Translations under genes and position numbers: made by a program
Virus record (IMG/VR): IMGVR_UViG_3300042114_000045
Coordinates: 58,780-122,779 of that record
Reading direction: 5' to 3' (one strand)
Source of the DNA: a virus
DNA: 64,000 nucleotides
Shown here: piece by piece, positions 31,652 to 40,857 of the stretch
Position numbering within the stretch: the stretch's first letter is position 1
Layout: each line of letters starts with the position of its first letter
Notes under the pieces: generated by a model
What the model was told of the DNA's origin: nothing
The model's database searches: none
The model's input: only the letters and a program-made list of their open reading frames with translations

Positions 31652-32895
31652 AACAACAAATATACATAGTAGGAGGAGCTGTAAGAGACCAATTGCTAGA
31701 AACTATACCAGCAGACATCGACTATGTAGCTGTTGGTTATACCGCTGAACACTTTATAGAAAAAGGATTTAAGCAAGTAGGTAAAGACTTCCCAGTATTC
31801 CTATCCCCAACAGGGAACGAATACGCGCTAGCTCGCAGAGAACGTTCAACTGGAAATGGTTATAACGACTTCACAGTTGATACATCAGATGTAACAATTG
31901 AAGAAGATTTAAAACGAAGAGATTTAACAATAAATTCAATGGCACTTGATGCAGATAATAAGCTCATAGATCCGTATCACGGGCAAGAAGATATAGCTCG
32001 TAAGATTCTAAGACATACGTCAGAAGCATTCGCTGAAGATCCTTTGAGAGTCCTTAGACTAGCAAGATTCAGAGCAAGATTAGGGGAGGAATGGTCAATA
32101 GCACCAGAAACAAAACTCCTCATAGATTCAATGCGACCAAAACTTACAAGTCTACAACCAGATAGAGTATTCGCAGAAGTAGATAAAGTAATGAAACTTA
32201 CTGACTCTTATATATTCTTTGAGACTTTAGATGAGCTGCAAGTATTAGACATAGTATTTCCAAATATCTACGACTTAAAATCTTATAGAGAAGGATCTAA
32301 ATGGCATAAAGAACCAAATGTCTTTGAACATACTATGAGAATGCTTCAATTAGCTTCATTATACACACCTGTAATTAAATATATGATTTTATACCACGAT
32401 ATATGTAAACCAAAGTGTAGACGACTATACGGCAATGGTGCAGGTCATGATTCAGCAGAAATGGCAGAACCATTATTAGATATTAAATTACCTACGAAGA
32501 TTAAAGAGTATGTATTACACCATATCGAATATCATCAACGAATATTTAAGGTATACGAAGACATGTCAGCTAGAAAAATAGTTAAACTTATTAAAGCTTT
32601 TAAAAAAGATAAGTTACTACTTACTTACATGATAATTGTTGGTAAATTTGACAAAGATGGTTCAATATGTCTATATCAAAGACCTCATACAGATTTTAGT
32701 TCATTTAAACATGCATTTGATGAAGTAAATAGTTTCTCTCCGTTATTTTGGATACAGGATTACATAGCAAAGAATGGTGAAAGACCTTCTGGTGAAGTAA
32801 TAAAACAATATGTTCATAATGAACAAATAAAAATCGTTAAAAGTATAATTATCAAGGAAAGAAATGAGTCAAATAGTAGAGTCACTAAAAAATAG
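31648..32895 (+). CDS. cca: tRNA CCA-nucleotidyltransferase with HD domain
   Basis: 415 residues, the length of bacterial class II CCA-adding enzymes. IVGGAVRDQLL, ADIDYVAVG (DxD), ERSTGNGYNDF and RRDLTINSMALD form the head; AFAEDPLRVLRLARFRARLG the neck; a C-terminal HD-type FEHT/YHDICKPK segment follows. Restores the 3' CCA of damaged tRNAs. Several tRNAs here lack an encoded CCA and would need it. Confidence 0.94.
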   Translation: MKQQIYIVGGAVRDQLLETIPADIDYVAVGYTAEHFIEKGFKQVGKDFPVFLSPTGNEYALARRERSTGNGYNDFTVDTSDVTIEEDLKRRDLTINSMALDADNKLIDPYHGQEDIARKILRHTSEAFAEDPLRVLRLARFRARLGEEWSIAPETKLLIDSMRPKLTSLQPDRVFAEVDKVMKLTDSYIFFETLDELQVLDIVFPNIYDLKSYREGSKWHKEPNVFEHTMRMLQLASLYTPVIKYMILYHDICKPKCRRLYGNGAGHDSAEMAEPLLDIKLPTKIKEYVLHHIEYHQRIFKVYEDMSARKIVKLIKAFKKDKLLLTYMIIVGKFDKDGSICLYQRPHTDFSSFKHAFDEVNSFSPLFWIQDYIAKNGERPSGEVIKQYVHNEQIKIVKSIIIKERNESNSRVTKK

Positions 32896-33052
32896 GGTAG
32901 CAATTCTTAAAGGCTATTCTCCATTAGAAGAAGAAAAATATAAAAAAAGTAAAGAAGGTCTAGAAGATATGTTCGAGTACGCTAAGAGTAAGGGTAAAGA
33001 AATACCAAAAACACTTGTACTTGAAGTTGAAGACTTACTAAAAAAGGAATAA
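32864..33052 (+). CDS. Small hypothetical protein, 62 aa
   Basis: Overlaps the end of the CCA gene by 32 bp in another frame, with AAGGAAA before its ATG. Charged helical protein, no motif. Confidence 0.55.
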   Translation: MSQIVESLKNRVAILKGYSPLEEEKYKKSKEGLEDMFEYAKSKGKEIPKTLVLEVEDLLKKE

Positions 33053-33053
33053 A

Positions 33054-34139
33054 ATGAGAAAATTAGCATCAATACAAACAATAACTGCTCTATACCCAAT
33101 AGAAGGTAAAGACAGAATAGCATTAGCACAAATACTAGGTTGGCAAGTAATCGTCAAAAAAGATGAATTTGCTGTAGGAGATAAGTGTGTATACTTTGAA
33201 ATAGATAGCTTCTTACCAGATGTACCAGAATTTCAATTCTTAGGTAAAACTAGTACGTATCTAAGTTACACTGGTTATAGACTTAAAACTATGAAAATGG
33301 CAAAAGTATTATCTCAAGGATTAGCATTACCATTAAGTATGTTTCCTACATTAATTGCAAATCTTAGTGATGACACAGATGTAACCGAAAGGCTAAATAT
33401 TGTCAAATATGACAAAGAAACAGTAGAAAATGCTCAAAGTGGGTCACTTAACCAAGGATCTTCAGAAGGAAAATTTCCTTCGTTTATCCCAAAAACTGAT
33501 CAAACTAGAATTCAATCACTTCCTTCATTTTTTATATCTCATAAAGATGAAGCATTTGAAGAAACATTAAAATTAGATGGTAGTAGCTGTACAATTTACA
33601 AAATAATGAGTAAAAAAACAGGCTTACTAGCTAAGGTAATGAACTTCTTAGGATTCGATACTACAACTACGCACTTTGGTGTATGTAGTAGAAACCTAGA
33701 AATTAAACGACCAAAAGCTGGTGAAAAACAATCAGATTTCTGGACAGCGGCAATTAAATATGATATTGAAAATTCATTGCCAGTTGGTTATGCTATTCAA
33801 GGTGAATTAATAGCACCTAATATCCAAAAGAATTGGGAGAAGGTAAAAGAAGTAGAATACTACATATTTGATGTATATGACATCAATAAAGGTAGTTACT
33901 TATTACCAGATGCAAGAAGAGCATTCGTAGCTTCGTATCTATCTAGTGCAAAACATGTACCTGTGATAAATGAATCTGTAGAAATATTAAAACTTACACA
34001 AGACCAAATACTTGAACGAGTTAAAAGACAATCAATGAATCCTGGAACTATCAGTGAAGGAAGCGTGTATAAATCACTTAAACATTCAACAGTATCGTTT
34101 AAAGCAATCAGTAATGAGTATCTGTTAAAGGAAAAATAA
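33054..34139 (+). CDS. RNA ligase, DRB0094 (Rnl5-like) family
   Basis: 361 residues. N-terminal OB-like domain (IEGKDRIALAQILGWQVIVK, GDKCVYFEIDSFLP), then the nucleotidyltransferase domain: motif I ETLKLDGSSCTIYK, motif III region YYIFDVYDI and motif V EGSVYKS...VSFKAIS. Domain order (OB first) is that of the Deinococcus DRB0094 RNA ligase family, which seals nicks with 3'-OH/5'-PO4 ends. Complements RtcB by handling the opposite end chemistry. Confidence 0.85.
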   Translation: MRKLASIQTITALYPIEGKDRIALAQILGWQVIVKKDEFAVGDKCVYFEIDSFLPDVPEFQFLGKTSTYLSYTGYRLKTMKMAKVLSQGLALPLSMFPTLIANLSDDTDVTERLNIVKYDKETVENAQSGSLNQGSSEGKFPSFIPKTDQTRIQSLPSFFISHKDEAFEETLKLDGSSCTIYKIMSKKTGLLAKVMNFLGFDTTTTHFGVCSRNLEIKRPKAGEKQSDFWTAAIKYDIENSLPVGYAIQGELIAPNIQKNWEKVKEVEYYIFDVYDINKGSYLLPDARRAFVASYLSSAKHVPVINESVEILKLTQDQILERVKRQSMNPGTISEGSVYKSLKHSTVSFKAISNEYLLKEK

Positions 34140-34438
34140 TGGTACAAGAAGTAAAAAACACAAAAATAATTTGTGATAAATGCGGAAAAGTAATAAGAGA
34201 TACTAGAATGTCAGAAGCTTACTTTATCAATATGCCAACAGGAACTACTCCAAGAAAGGATGCAGCAAAAATAGGTGACAAAGATATTTGTTTACACTGT
34301 TGTGCTGACTATCTAGAAAAACTCTGCAGTAACAACGTAGTTGACCCATTTACAATGGTAACTTCGGATATTGAACAAGAAAAAGCAAAGAAACAAACAT
34401 TTACGTTTGACTGGTCAAAAATAAAAGTCAAACCATAA
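34139..34438 (+). CDS. Small zinc-binding protein, 99 aa
   Basis: ICDKCGKVIRD near the N-terminus and ICLHCCADYLEKLC in the middle give a plausible four-Cys zinc site. Overlaps the RNA ligase stop by one base. Confidence 0.65.
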   Translation: MVQEVKNTKIICDKCGKVIRDTRMSEAYFINMPTGTTPRKDAAKIGDKDICLHCCADYLEKLCSNNVVDPFTMVTSDIEQEKAKKQTFTFDWSKIKVKP

Positions 34439-34445
34439 CAACTTG

Positions 34446-34491
34446 GCGTATCGAGGCATTACCTCCAGTCGGTGCGAGCCGCGACGTACGC
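34446..34491 (+). ncRNA. Compact three-way-junction RNA motif
   Basis: GCGTA-TCG (34446-34453) closes with CGA...TACGC (34482-34491). Inside are GAGG-CATTA-CCTC and CGG-TGCGAG-CCG hairpins. Markedly more GC-rich than its surroundings, and it ends ~25 bp before the next start, so a leader-type regulatory RNA or processing site is possible. Confidence 0.5.
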
Positions 34492-34515
34492 AGAATTTAA
34501 CAAAAGGAAACAAAA

Positions 34516-35316
34516 ATGCTATTTTCAGCAGCAGCGCTAGTAAAAAATTCAGCAACTCAAATGGTGTATAAGAATAGAAACAAAGTACCTGATATAAGAC
34601 CTACTGCAAGAATGGTAGAAGCAATGAAACGCCAATACAGCTCAACACAGCCAGGTTCTAAAGTAGAGATGGGTGGTAGCGTAAATATAGAACACAATAA
34701 CTCCGTGAATACTGTGTGTTTCTCAGTAGATGAGGTAAGAGCATCAGGTAGAGGAGTACAGTTGGTTGAACACAAGTATATAGACTCTGAAGAACTACCG
34801 GAATGGTTTTTACATCAATCATTAATACAAGTTGCATTCTACGGTACATTGGCTCTAAGGCTAAATAAACTGCGAACAGCTAAATTCCACTCACAACAAA
34901 CTGGAATAGTGGAAGAAGTATCTATCAGACGAGCAACAAATACCGTCTCATTAGAAGAAGATAGACCATTTTTTTCAAGAACAGTAACTGCAGCTGCTAC
35001 GAGACGTCTACCATTCAATGAAATTGAAGTAGAAAAACCACCGTTAATAGTAGAACAGTTACTGGTATTTACCAGAGATAATAAAATTGAATGTGAATCT
35101 TGTAATATAGACTCACCAGCAACAATACAGATGATGGCAAGTAGACAAGAAATTTATACAGTATCGACTTCTGAAGAAGTATTAGACTTCTATTCAGCTA
35201 AAGCGTATGTTGTAGCTACGAATAACTACACCAACGCTAAAGCATTTGATGAAAAGTATAAATGGAAAGAATGGGAACTACTAAAGGATTCCTTCAAATA
35301 TAAAAGAATTGCGTAG
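34516..35316 (+). CDS. Possible PD-(D/E)XK nuclease-like protein, 266 aa
   Basis: Central VQLVEHKYIDSEELPEWF followed by HQSLIQVAFYGTLALR resembles the E-x-K plus QxxxY motifs of RecB/Cas4-type nucleases, with upstream SVDEVRASG as the possible Asp motif. The rest, including CESCNID, is unassigned. First gene of the cassette leading to the ThiF, JAMM and reverse transcriptase genes; RBS AAAGGA. Confidence 0.45.
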   Translation: MLFSAAALVKNSATQMVYKNRNKVPDIRPTARMVEAMKRQYSSTQPGSKVEMGGSVNIEHNNSVNTVCFSVDEVRASGRGVQLVEHKYIDSEELPEWFLHQSLIQVAFYGTLALRLNKLRTAKFHSQQTGIVEEVSIRRATNTVSLEEDRPFFSRTVTAAATRRLPFNEIEVEKPPLIVEQLLVFTRDNKIECESCNIDSPATIQMMASRQEIYTVSTSEEVLDFYSAKAYVVATNNYTNAKAFDEKYKWKEWELLKDSFKYKRIA

Positions 35317-35373
35317 TATAAAGTGACGCTATATAAATAAGCTTTAGACTAAAAACACAAACAGGAGAAAATT

Positions 35374-35844
35374 ATGGCAATCAAAAGAGTAGAAAGATCA
35401 TTATCAGGAATGGTAAAATTTAAGGAATTAGCAGACTATCTAAATGCTAATAAAAAAACAGTAGAAGCAGGTAAAGCTGCACCAATGGCTCAAATCTTAA
35501 AGATTCTAGAAATAGAGAGACCAGTAGAAAACGCTGCAGACTATAGAACAACAATTAAAGAAGCAAAGGCGTATGAGTCAAAAGTAAGATATTGGCAAAA
35601 CAAAATCAATAGACTTATTGCGTATAGAGGACTTTATATGTCAATCAGCTTTCACAATGACTACTTCTTTTTTAAAACAAAAGAAGAATCAGCTCAAAAA
35701 GTTGAGTCGCTTTACAGAGATTCAAGAACAAAAATGGTAAGAGGGGTTCAACTATCACACGGTATAGTTAACTACAGATCAGCGTTTACAACAGCGTTTA
35801 ACAATCAAGAAATAGTAGCTGCTTATAGCGGTAACATTCTTTAA
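35374..35844 (+). CDS. Hypothetical protein, 156 aa
   Basis: Begins MAIKRVERSLSGMVKFKELA; basic and helical with a short beta segment (LYMSISFHNDYFFF). RBS CAGGAG. No recognised family; expected to be co-expressed with the E1-like/JAMM/RT genes. Confidence 0.65.
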   Translation: MAIKRVERSLSGMVKFKELADYLNANKKTVEAGKAAPMAQILKILEIERPVENAADYRTTIKEAKAYESKVRYWQNKINRLIAYRGLYMSISFHNDYFFFKTKEESAQKVESLYRDSRTKMVRGVQLSHGIVNYRSAFTTAFNNQEIVAAYSGNIL

Positions 35845-35894
35845 TGATATAGACCGCAATGTCTCTAAACTAATTTCGAAATTAGGATAACCAG

Positions 35895-36164
35895 ATGGAT
35901 ATTAACCAAAATGAATTGGCAGAACTTGTACAAAAACTTATTACAGATGCACTTGTAAAAGGTGGTGTTATTGCACCACAAACACCAGTAGTAGAAGAAG
36001 TACCAGCTACACCAGAATACTTAGTAACAGTAGACGGAACAATCGTTGATGCACCAGTTGCAGATTGTGATGAATTAGAAGAGTTGATCGAAGCAGTTTT
36101 AGAAGTAAATGAAAATGCTAAGATTTGTGTATATGAATTAAATGAAGAATTAGGAGCAAACTAA
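35895..36164 (+). CDS. Small acidic protein, 89 aa
   Basis: Helical N-terminus, an Ala/Pro/Val linker (res ~26-40), then a compact ~48-residue alpha/beta part: YLVTVDGTIVDAPVADCDEL, LIEAVLEVNENAKICVYELN. Size and fold could suit a ubiquitin-like modifier or small partner in the E1/JAMM system, but there is no C-terminal Gly-Gly. Confidence 0.6.
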   Translation: MDINQNELAELVQKLITDALVKGGVIAPQTPVVEEVPATPEYLVTVDGTIVDAPVADCDELEELIEAVLEVNENAKICVYELNEELGAN

Positions 36165-36165
36165 A

Positions 36166-36315
36166 ATGGCAACATCAGCAGCAGAATTAGCAAAACAAAT
36201 CGCAGCAGCAGCAGCAGCAGCGGCAGGTGGTAGAGATACTACAACTCAAAATAGTAGCATTAGAACAGCAGAAGCAAAATCTCTTGAAACAAAATCAGGT
36301 TCTGGAAACAGATAA
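36166..36315 (+). CDS. Small alanine-rich protein, 49 aa
   Basis: MATSAAELAKQIAAAAAAAAGG then a Thr/Ser-rich polar tail. Starts one base after the previous stop. Low complexity but a clear start and stop and tight operon spacing. An internal Gly-Gly follows the alanine run. Confidence 0.5.
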   Translation: MATSAAELAKQIAAAAAAAAGGRDTTTQNSSIRTAEAKSLETKSGSGNR

Positions 36316-36316
36316 T

Positions 36317-36343
36317 TTTTAGAGTACTCTTCGGAGTACTTTA
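36317..36343 (+). terminator. UUCG-capped hairpin
   Basis: AGAGTACTC-TTCG-GAGTACTTT forms a very stable tetraloop hairpin between the small genes and the ThiF-like gene, followed by a modest A/T stretch. May be a partial terminator or RNA processing site setting gene ratios. Confidence 0.6.
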
Positions 36344-36367
36344 TAAAACTATTAAAAGGAAAATAAT

Positions 36368-37738
36368 ATGTACAGATATAAACTTAAAGCAGAAATAATC
36401 TCTGCTTTTCAAAACAACGAAATGGCAGCTATAAACGTAGCAACTTCAGAAATAATTCGTCATTTAATCGATTCAGGACAAATATACTATACTAGTACAT
36501 TCAAATTCGATGACCTACCTACAGATTTATCAATGCGTTCTTTTAACACATACTTTCCCATTCCTTATACAATGGAAAATGGTAACGACAGTAGATTTTC
36601 GATGCCAAAAAGCTGGGTGTCATACACAACAGATTTGCCAGCAGGTCAAATATGGAGTGAAACTAAGTATAGAACCGTTAACTTTAGTGGTGATCACTTA
36701 CTAGATCAAGTAAGAGTAAGGTATGCGTTTTATGACAGACCTATTTCAGGATTAATGAACGTAGTTATGGATAACTATATGCCAAAGATACTATACAACG
36801 CTAGATTTAATAGTAATAATCTTTTTAACCTTAAGTTACCAAAAACTATCTACTGTATATCACCTTGGTTTGCAGATGTAATTGGTGCTCATCAAATTGA
36901 AACAGAACAACTATGTAGAGTACTTGGCTATACAGTTAAAGATTTAAAGCAATTAATTACAAAAGTAAAAGCAAACAATTACTCAATTACATTTGTAGGG
37001 TATGGTGGAACTGGCGTTAATACAATTCACTGGTTAACAGAAATTATGAAATTTACAAACAGTGTAAACTTATTTAAGTTTGTAGAAATAGTAGAACCAG
37101 AAAGTTTAGAAATATCAAACTTATTAAGATTCCCTAAACACCCAAACAAGGTATCAAACAATAGTGTTATTACACAATATAATATGAAACCTTCAGCAAA
37201 ACTACGGCTATTAGATAAGTCAGAAGTTACGTTATTATCAAAAAATAAACCACATTTGCTTCAATCATACTTAGATAATGCAAGTAGGGATTATGGTATG
37301 CAAGGATTAGTATACGACTATGACTTAAATAGAAGAAATAGTACAGATGTATATAAAGCTAAAGATAACCACGTATTTTATGGTGCACCATCTTTAGGTA
37401 CAAGAGGAGTAATGGGACAATGGGGTAACTTTATTGCAGCTACTCATAGTGGAAACGGTTGCCAAATGTGGCTTAACCCAACGCAAGATACCGATTTACA
37501 AATAGAATCATATGGATTAATTTCATTAACTCAATTCTTTATGAATCAATTAAGAATGGCAATTTCTCTATTAGAAATATTAGCAGCAAAAACAGATTTA
37601 TCACAAGTGGATACCCAATTATTAGAGTACGCATTTGATGGTGTATCAAAATTAGCTACTGATAGATCGTACAATTTTCAATTACCTGAACATTCAGGAA
37701 ACGTAGCAACAGAGCAAGAAGCTGCTACAACATTTTAA
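36368..37738 (+). CDS. ThiF/E1-like (PRTRC-type) adenylating protein
   Basis: 456 residues. A ~200-residue N-terminal domain of unknown type precedes a Rossmann ThiF domain: ITFVGYGGTGVNTIHWLTEI (GxGGxG at res 211-216), then EIVEPESLEISNLLRFPKH, the counterpart of the E1 'D.D.ve..NL.RQ' motif with Glu in place of Asp. E1-like enzymes activate the C-terminus of ubiquitin-like proteins. The later part includes a possible crossover loop (YGAPSLGTRGVMGQWG). RBS AAAGGA; next gene 9 nt away. Confidence 0.75.
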   Translation: MYRYKLKAEIISAFQNNEMAAINVATSEIIRHLIDSGQIYYTSTFKFDDLPTDLSMRSFNTYFPIPYTMENGNDSRFSMPKSWVSYTTDLPAGQIWSETKYRTVNFSGDHLLDQVRVRYAFYDRPISGLMNVVMDNYMPKILYNARFNSNNLFNLKLPKTIYCISPWFADVIGAHQIETEQLCRVLGYTVKDLKQLITKVKANNYSITFVGYGGTGVNTIHWLTEIMKFTNSVNLFKFVEIVEPESLEISNLLRFPKHPNKVSNNSVITQYNMKPSAKLRLLDKSEVTLLSKNKPHLLQSYLDNASRDYGMQGLVYDYDLNRRNSTDVYKAKDNHVFYGAPSLGTRGVMGQWGNFIAATHSGNGCQMWLNPTQDTDLQIESYGLISLTQFFMNQLRMAISLLEILAAKTDLSQVDTQLLEYAFDGVSKLATDRSYNFQLPEHSGNVATEQEAATTF

Positions 37739-37747
37739 AGGGATTAT

Positions 37748-38776
37748 ATGTTAGATAAACAAACAATATTACAAGAAGTAATTAAAGAAGAACTAAAAGA
37801 ATTCTTAAAAAAAGAGGAACAAAACCTATATAAATCACAAGATTTACTATCAGCACTATCACTAACAGATGGTTCATACACAAAAGAGTTAAACACTTCA
37901 AGTGGATCAGTAGCGAATCTTTTATCAAATGAAAGATTAGCAGTATACTCAAAGGTATCATCTGTTTCACCAAAAGAATATATGACTCAATTAGGTCAAA
38001 ATATTATTAAAGTAGAAGAACAAATGAAAATAAAAAGTGCAATCGAACTTGCTGTGCACCTTCACGAACAGTTAGGTGATTCTCTAGCAGGTATAATTGC
38101 TATTACTGAAAAAGGTGCTTTAATCAACTTACTACATCACATTGTAGCTGTCGAATTAACACCTACAATATTCTCTAATACTGAAATAGTATCAAAGCTT
38201 ATCGTATTTACATTCAAAGATTTAGAAGAAATTAAATTACAGTATAATCCAGCAACAACACCTGAGTTAGAAGCTATTATGGATCAAACTATAAATGAAC
38301 ATATATTAGGTGCATCAACTATTCTTGAACCAAGATATATTAAAATTGTTAGAAATGATATCAGTTTAGAAAATAGATCGATTGTACAACAATATGCGAT
38401 TTCAAAAGGTGAAAATGAAATAAGGTCAAAAGAATACTACTTAACAGTACACCAATTACTGACTAGAAGTACTTTCGTTCCTTACTACGGTGTAACAATT
38501 GTTGCAATACCTTCATCTGGAAGTCCAGCTGGTCATCACGTTTCATTTACTAAAGGTGCAAACATTAGTAACCACGGTGGTACATCAGGAAACGTTTGCT
38601 GTGGGTCAAAGTCTAATAGGACAATTGAAGGTTTAAGAACACAACACCATTCAAATTTATCTTCTCCGTACAACTCAAATTGTATGACGACAGCATCATA
38701 TGCATACATTAAAAAATGTATAGAAAAGAGTATTTCAATTTACAGAAATACATTAAACATTCCGTTAGGAGAATAA
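37748..38776 (+). CDS. Cys/His-rich partner protein of the ThiF-JAMM cassette
   Basis: 342 residues. The N-terminal two-thirds is helical and acidic. The C-terminal third changes character: GVTIVAIPSSGSPAGHHVSF, then ISNHGGTSGNVCCGS and SPYNSNCMTTASYAY. A reactive Cys near His and Asn residues, between an E1-like and a JAMM protein, makes an E2-like or PRTRC-protein-B role worth testing. Assignment is positional, not by clear homology. Confidence 0.5.
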   Translation: MLDKQTILQEVIKEELKEFLKKEEQNLYKSQDLLSALSLTDGSYTKELNTSSGSVANLLSNERLAVYSKVSSVSPKEYMTQLGQNIIKVEEQMKIKSAIELAVHLHEQLGDSLAGIIAITEKGALINLLHHIVAVELTPTIFSNTEIVSKLIVFTFKDLEEIKLQYNPATTPELEAIMDQTINEHILGASTILEPRYIKIVRNDISLENRSIVQQYAISKGENEIRSKEYYLTVHQLLTRSTFVPYYGVTIVAIPSSGSPAGHHVSFTKGANISNHGGTSGNVCCGSKSNRTIEGLRTQHHSNLSSPYNSNCMTTASYAYIKKCIEKSISIYRNTLNIPLGE

Positions 38777-38777
38777 A

Positions 38778-40085
38778 ATGGAACAACTAGAGCCTAAAAT
38801 TAAAGACTCCGTAGATAAAAGTAACGCAGGTATACTCAGAATTACACAAAAAACGCTATCAGAAATAGCAAGAAATTCTGGACCTTTAGTTGCAACAAAC
38901 GAATTCCAAGTACATTATTGGGCACTAGTGATTAGACTAAAAGCACCAGATAACTCTGTACTTGATATCGCATTTCCGACAGTAGTATTTAACTACGCTC
39001 AACAAGTTACACCAGTACATATTGATTTTGAGCTAAAAGATGTAGAAGCAATGTCAAATGCACTACAACCACTACACGATCAGATAGCACAAAATATACT
39101 TGAGAAGTTTACAACTAACAAAAGTATGTTAATGCCTTTCGCTTACGAAGCTTTATCGGTTCCATTGAATACTCTACATAGACACCCTTCTGGTGTAGGA
39201 AGTTTTTCAGGAACAGACTATGGAAAAAACCATATAGTTAATACAGGAGTAGTATTTCCTCTGTCAATAGCCAATGAAACACCATCTTTCAGTAGTATTA
39301 TGTATAATAACCCGATAAAACTTACTAGAACGGAATACAGAATAGCAACTGGATCTACGCAGGCAGAAGGTATTATGTACAGAAAAGGTAGAACAGCGAC
39401 AGTATACATTACAGAACCAGAAGCTACTTCACAAATTGAACAGTACTTAGGTATTGGGGTTAACACTGATGGATTAAATAACATTACTCTCGTAGATAAT
39501 GGAATATCTTCATTACCAACACCATTACTCAAATTAATAGCTAGTGTAGATGTAGAGCCTAATACACAATTTATTGCAGCTGAAAACGTTACTAAAGCAG
39601 AAAAAATTACATACATGTATGATGGTATAGGTAGTTTTAGAAAAACACCTGTTACAGTTAATTATGGATATAACTCAGCTCCAATGGATTCTTATCTAGC
39701 CGATGACACAGAAACTTTACAAAAAATTGAAAAGAAATACTCAATTGAGTTTAAAGAGGACAAGGATCTATTCGTTCTATCAAAAACAGCATTGATTAAA
39801 ACCATATGTACTTTTGAAAAAATATACTACGGAAGAGAACCATCAACACCTGAATTAAATGAGTACCAAAAAACTACAAAAAAAGATCTAGTAGAAACTT
39901 TACTAGAGCTACAGTACTTAGTTTATGAAGAGTTTTCTGCAGATGATAATGGTGATAATCCAGCAACAGATGAAATAGCGGAAATGAAAGGTGCTCTTAT
40001 GCAAGCCGGTTTAGGTCTAGTAGAAGCAGAAAATGCAACAGATGAACAAATAAGAAAATGGCATGAAGCCATATTTGGAGAATAA
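38778..40085 (+). CDS. JAMM/JAB metallopeptidase-like protein
   Basis: 435 residues. LHRHPSGVGSFSGTD contains the full JAMM zinc signature H-x-H-x7-S-x2-D (His133, His135, Ser143, Asp146), with a candidate catalytic Glu at res ~42 (ATNEFQVHYWALV). JAMM peptidases remove ubiquitin-like proteins or cut at Gly motifs. A long unassigned C-terminal half ends in acidic helices. It begins one base after the Cys/His-rich gene and runs into the RT gene start. Confidence 0.78.
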   Translation: MEQLEPKIKDSVDKSNAGILRITQKTLSEIARNSGPLVATNEFQVHYWALVIRLKAPDNSVLDIAFPTVVFNYAQQVTPVHIDFELKDVEAMSNALQPLHDQIAQNILEKFTTNKSMLMPFAYEALSVPLNTLHRHPSGVGSFSGTDYGKNHIVNTGVVFPLSIANETPSFSSIMYNNPIKLTRTEYRIATGSTQAEGIMYRKGRTATVYITEPEATSQIEQYLGIGVNTDGLNNITLVDNGISSLPTPLLKLIASVDVEPNTQFIAAENVTKAEKITYMYDGIGSFRKTPVTVNYGYNSAPMDSYLADDTETLQKIEKKYSIEFKEDKDLFVLSKTALIKTICTFEKIYYGREPSTPELNEYQKTTKKDLVETLLELQYLVYEEFSADDNGDNPATDEIAEMKGALMQAGLGLVEAENATDEQIRKWHEAIFGE

Positions 40086-40086
40086 A

Positions 40087-40845
40087 ATGACATATAGAGA
40101 ATTCCTTATACCAAAAAGAAATAAAGGTACGAGAAAAATTACAGCACCAGATGCGGAATTACTAGCATATCAAAGAAGTGCTCTCCCAAGAATTGAAGCT
40201 CTATGGGCAGACACTGCAGCGGAATATGGAGTAGAAGATGTACAATACGGATTCATTACAGGACGGAACGTAGTTACAGCCGCAAATAACCATATCGGAT
40301 ATAGAGCATCAATTGGTATGGATATAGCAGACTTCTTCGATTCAGTAACTACGGAACACATCAGACCATTCTCTGAGGACTTAGCAAATGATACAAATTT
40401 ATTTCATGCAGATGGGTATTGTTCACAAGGATTTGCAACATCACCGATGTTAGCTAATTTAGCTTTAATACCAGCGTTACAAGAATTAGATGAATATCTT
40501 CATAATAATCCTGAAATAGATTTTGCTACATCTATGACAGTATATGCAGATGACGTAACAGTATCTGCAAATACAGAAGATATGACAAAATTAGTTGTTA
40601 TAATCGAAGCAGTAACTACTATTCTTGCAAATCATGGGTTTACAATAAAACCTACTAAAACTAGAATTAGATTTGCCAGATACGGTTATAGAAGAATGCT
40701 AGGAATTATGGTTGGGGACAACAATATTAAAGTCCCTAGAAAAATTAAGTATAGAATGAGAGCAGCTAAATTTCAAGGCAATCATCATTCTTTAGGTGGC
40801 TTAGTAACTTGGAGTAGACTCCAATTACCAAAAGCTCTACGGTAG
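40087..40845 (+). CDS. Retron-type reverse transcriptase
   Basis: 252 residues from ATG 40087 (GGAGAATAAA upstream), a compact RT. Motifs in order: FLIPKRNKGTRKITAP (RT1), QYGFITGRNVVTAANNH (retron 'GF..gr....NA..H' type), SIGMDIADFFDSV with first catalytic Asp79, SQGFATSPMLANLAL (QGxxxSP), TVYADDVTVS with Asp155/Asp156, then LGIMVGDNNIKVPRKIKYRM as thumb. No maturase or DGR-type extension. Five retron-like RNA elements follow directly downstream and a sixth at 47259, strongly suggesting they are its templates. Co-transcribed with the E1-like and JAMM genes. Confidence 0.9.
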   Translation: MTYREFLIPKRNKGTRKITAPDAELLAYQRSALPRIEALWADTAAEYGVEDVQYGFITGRNVVTAANNHIGYRASIGMDIADFFDSVTTEHIRPFSEDLANDTNLFHADGYCSQGFATSPMLANLALIPALQELDEYLHNNPEIDFATSMTVYADDVTVSANTEDMTKLVVIIEAVTTILANHGFTIKPTKTRIRFARYGYRRMLGIMVGDNNIKVPRKIKYRMRAAKFQGNHHSLGGLVTWSRLQLPKALR

Positions 40846-40857
40846 GTATCTTACCTA

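Noticed and set aside
36166-36315. Alanine-run small gene as a sequencing or assembly artefact
   Set aside because: Kept as a gene: the frame is closed by a clean start and stop, spaced one base after the previous gene, and followed by a strong hairpin.
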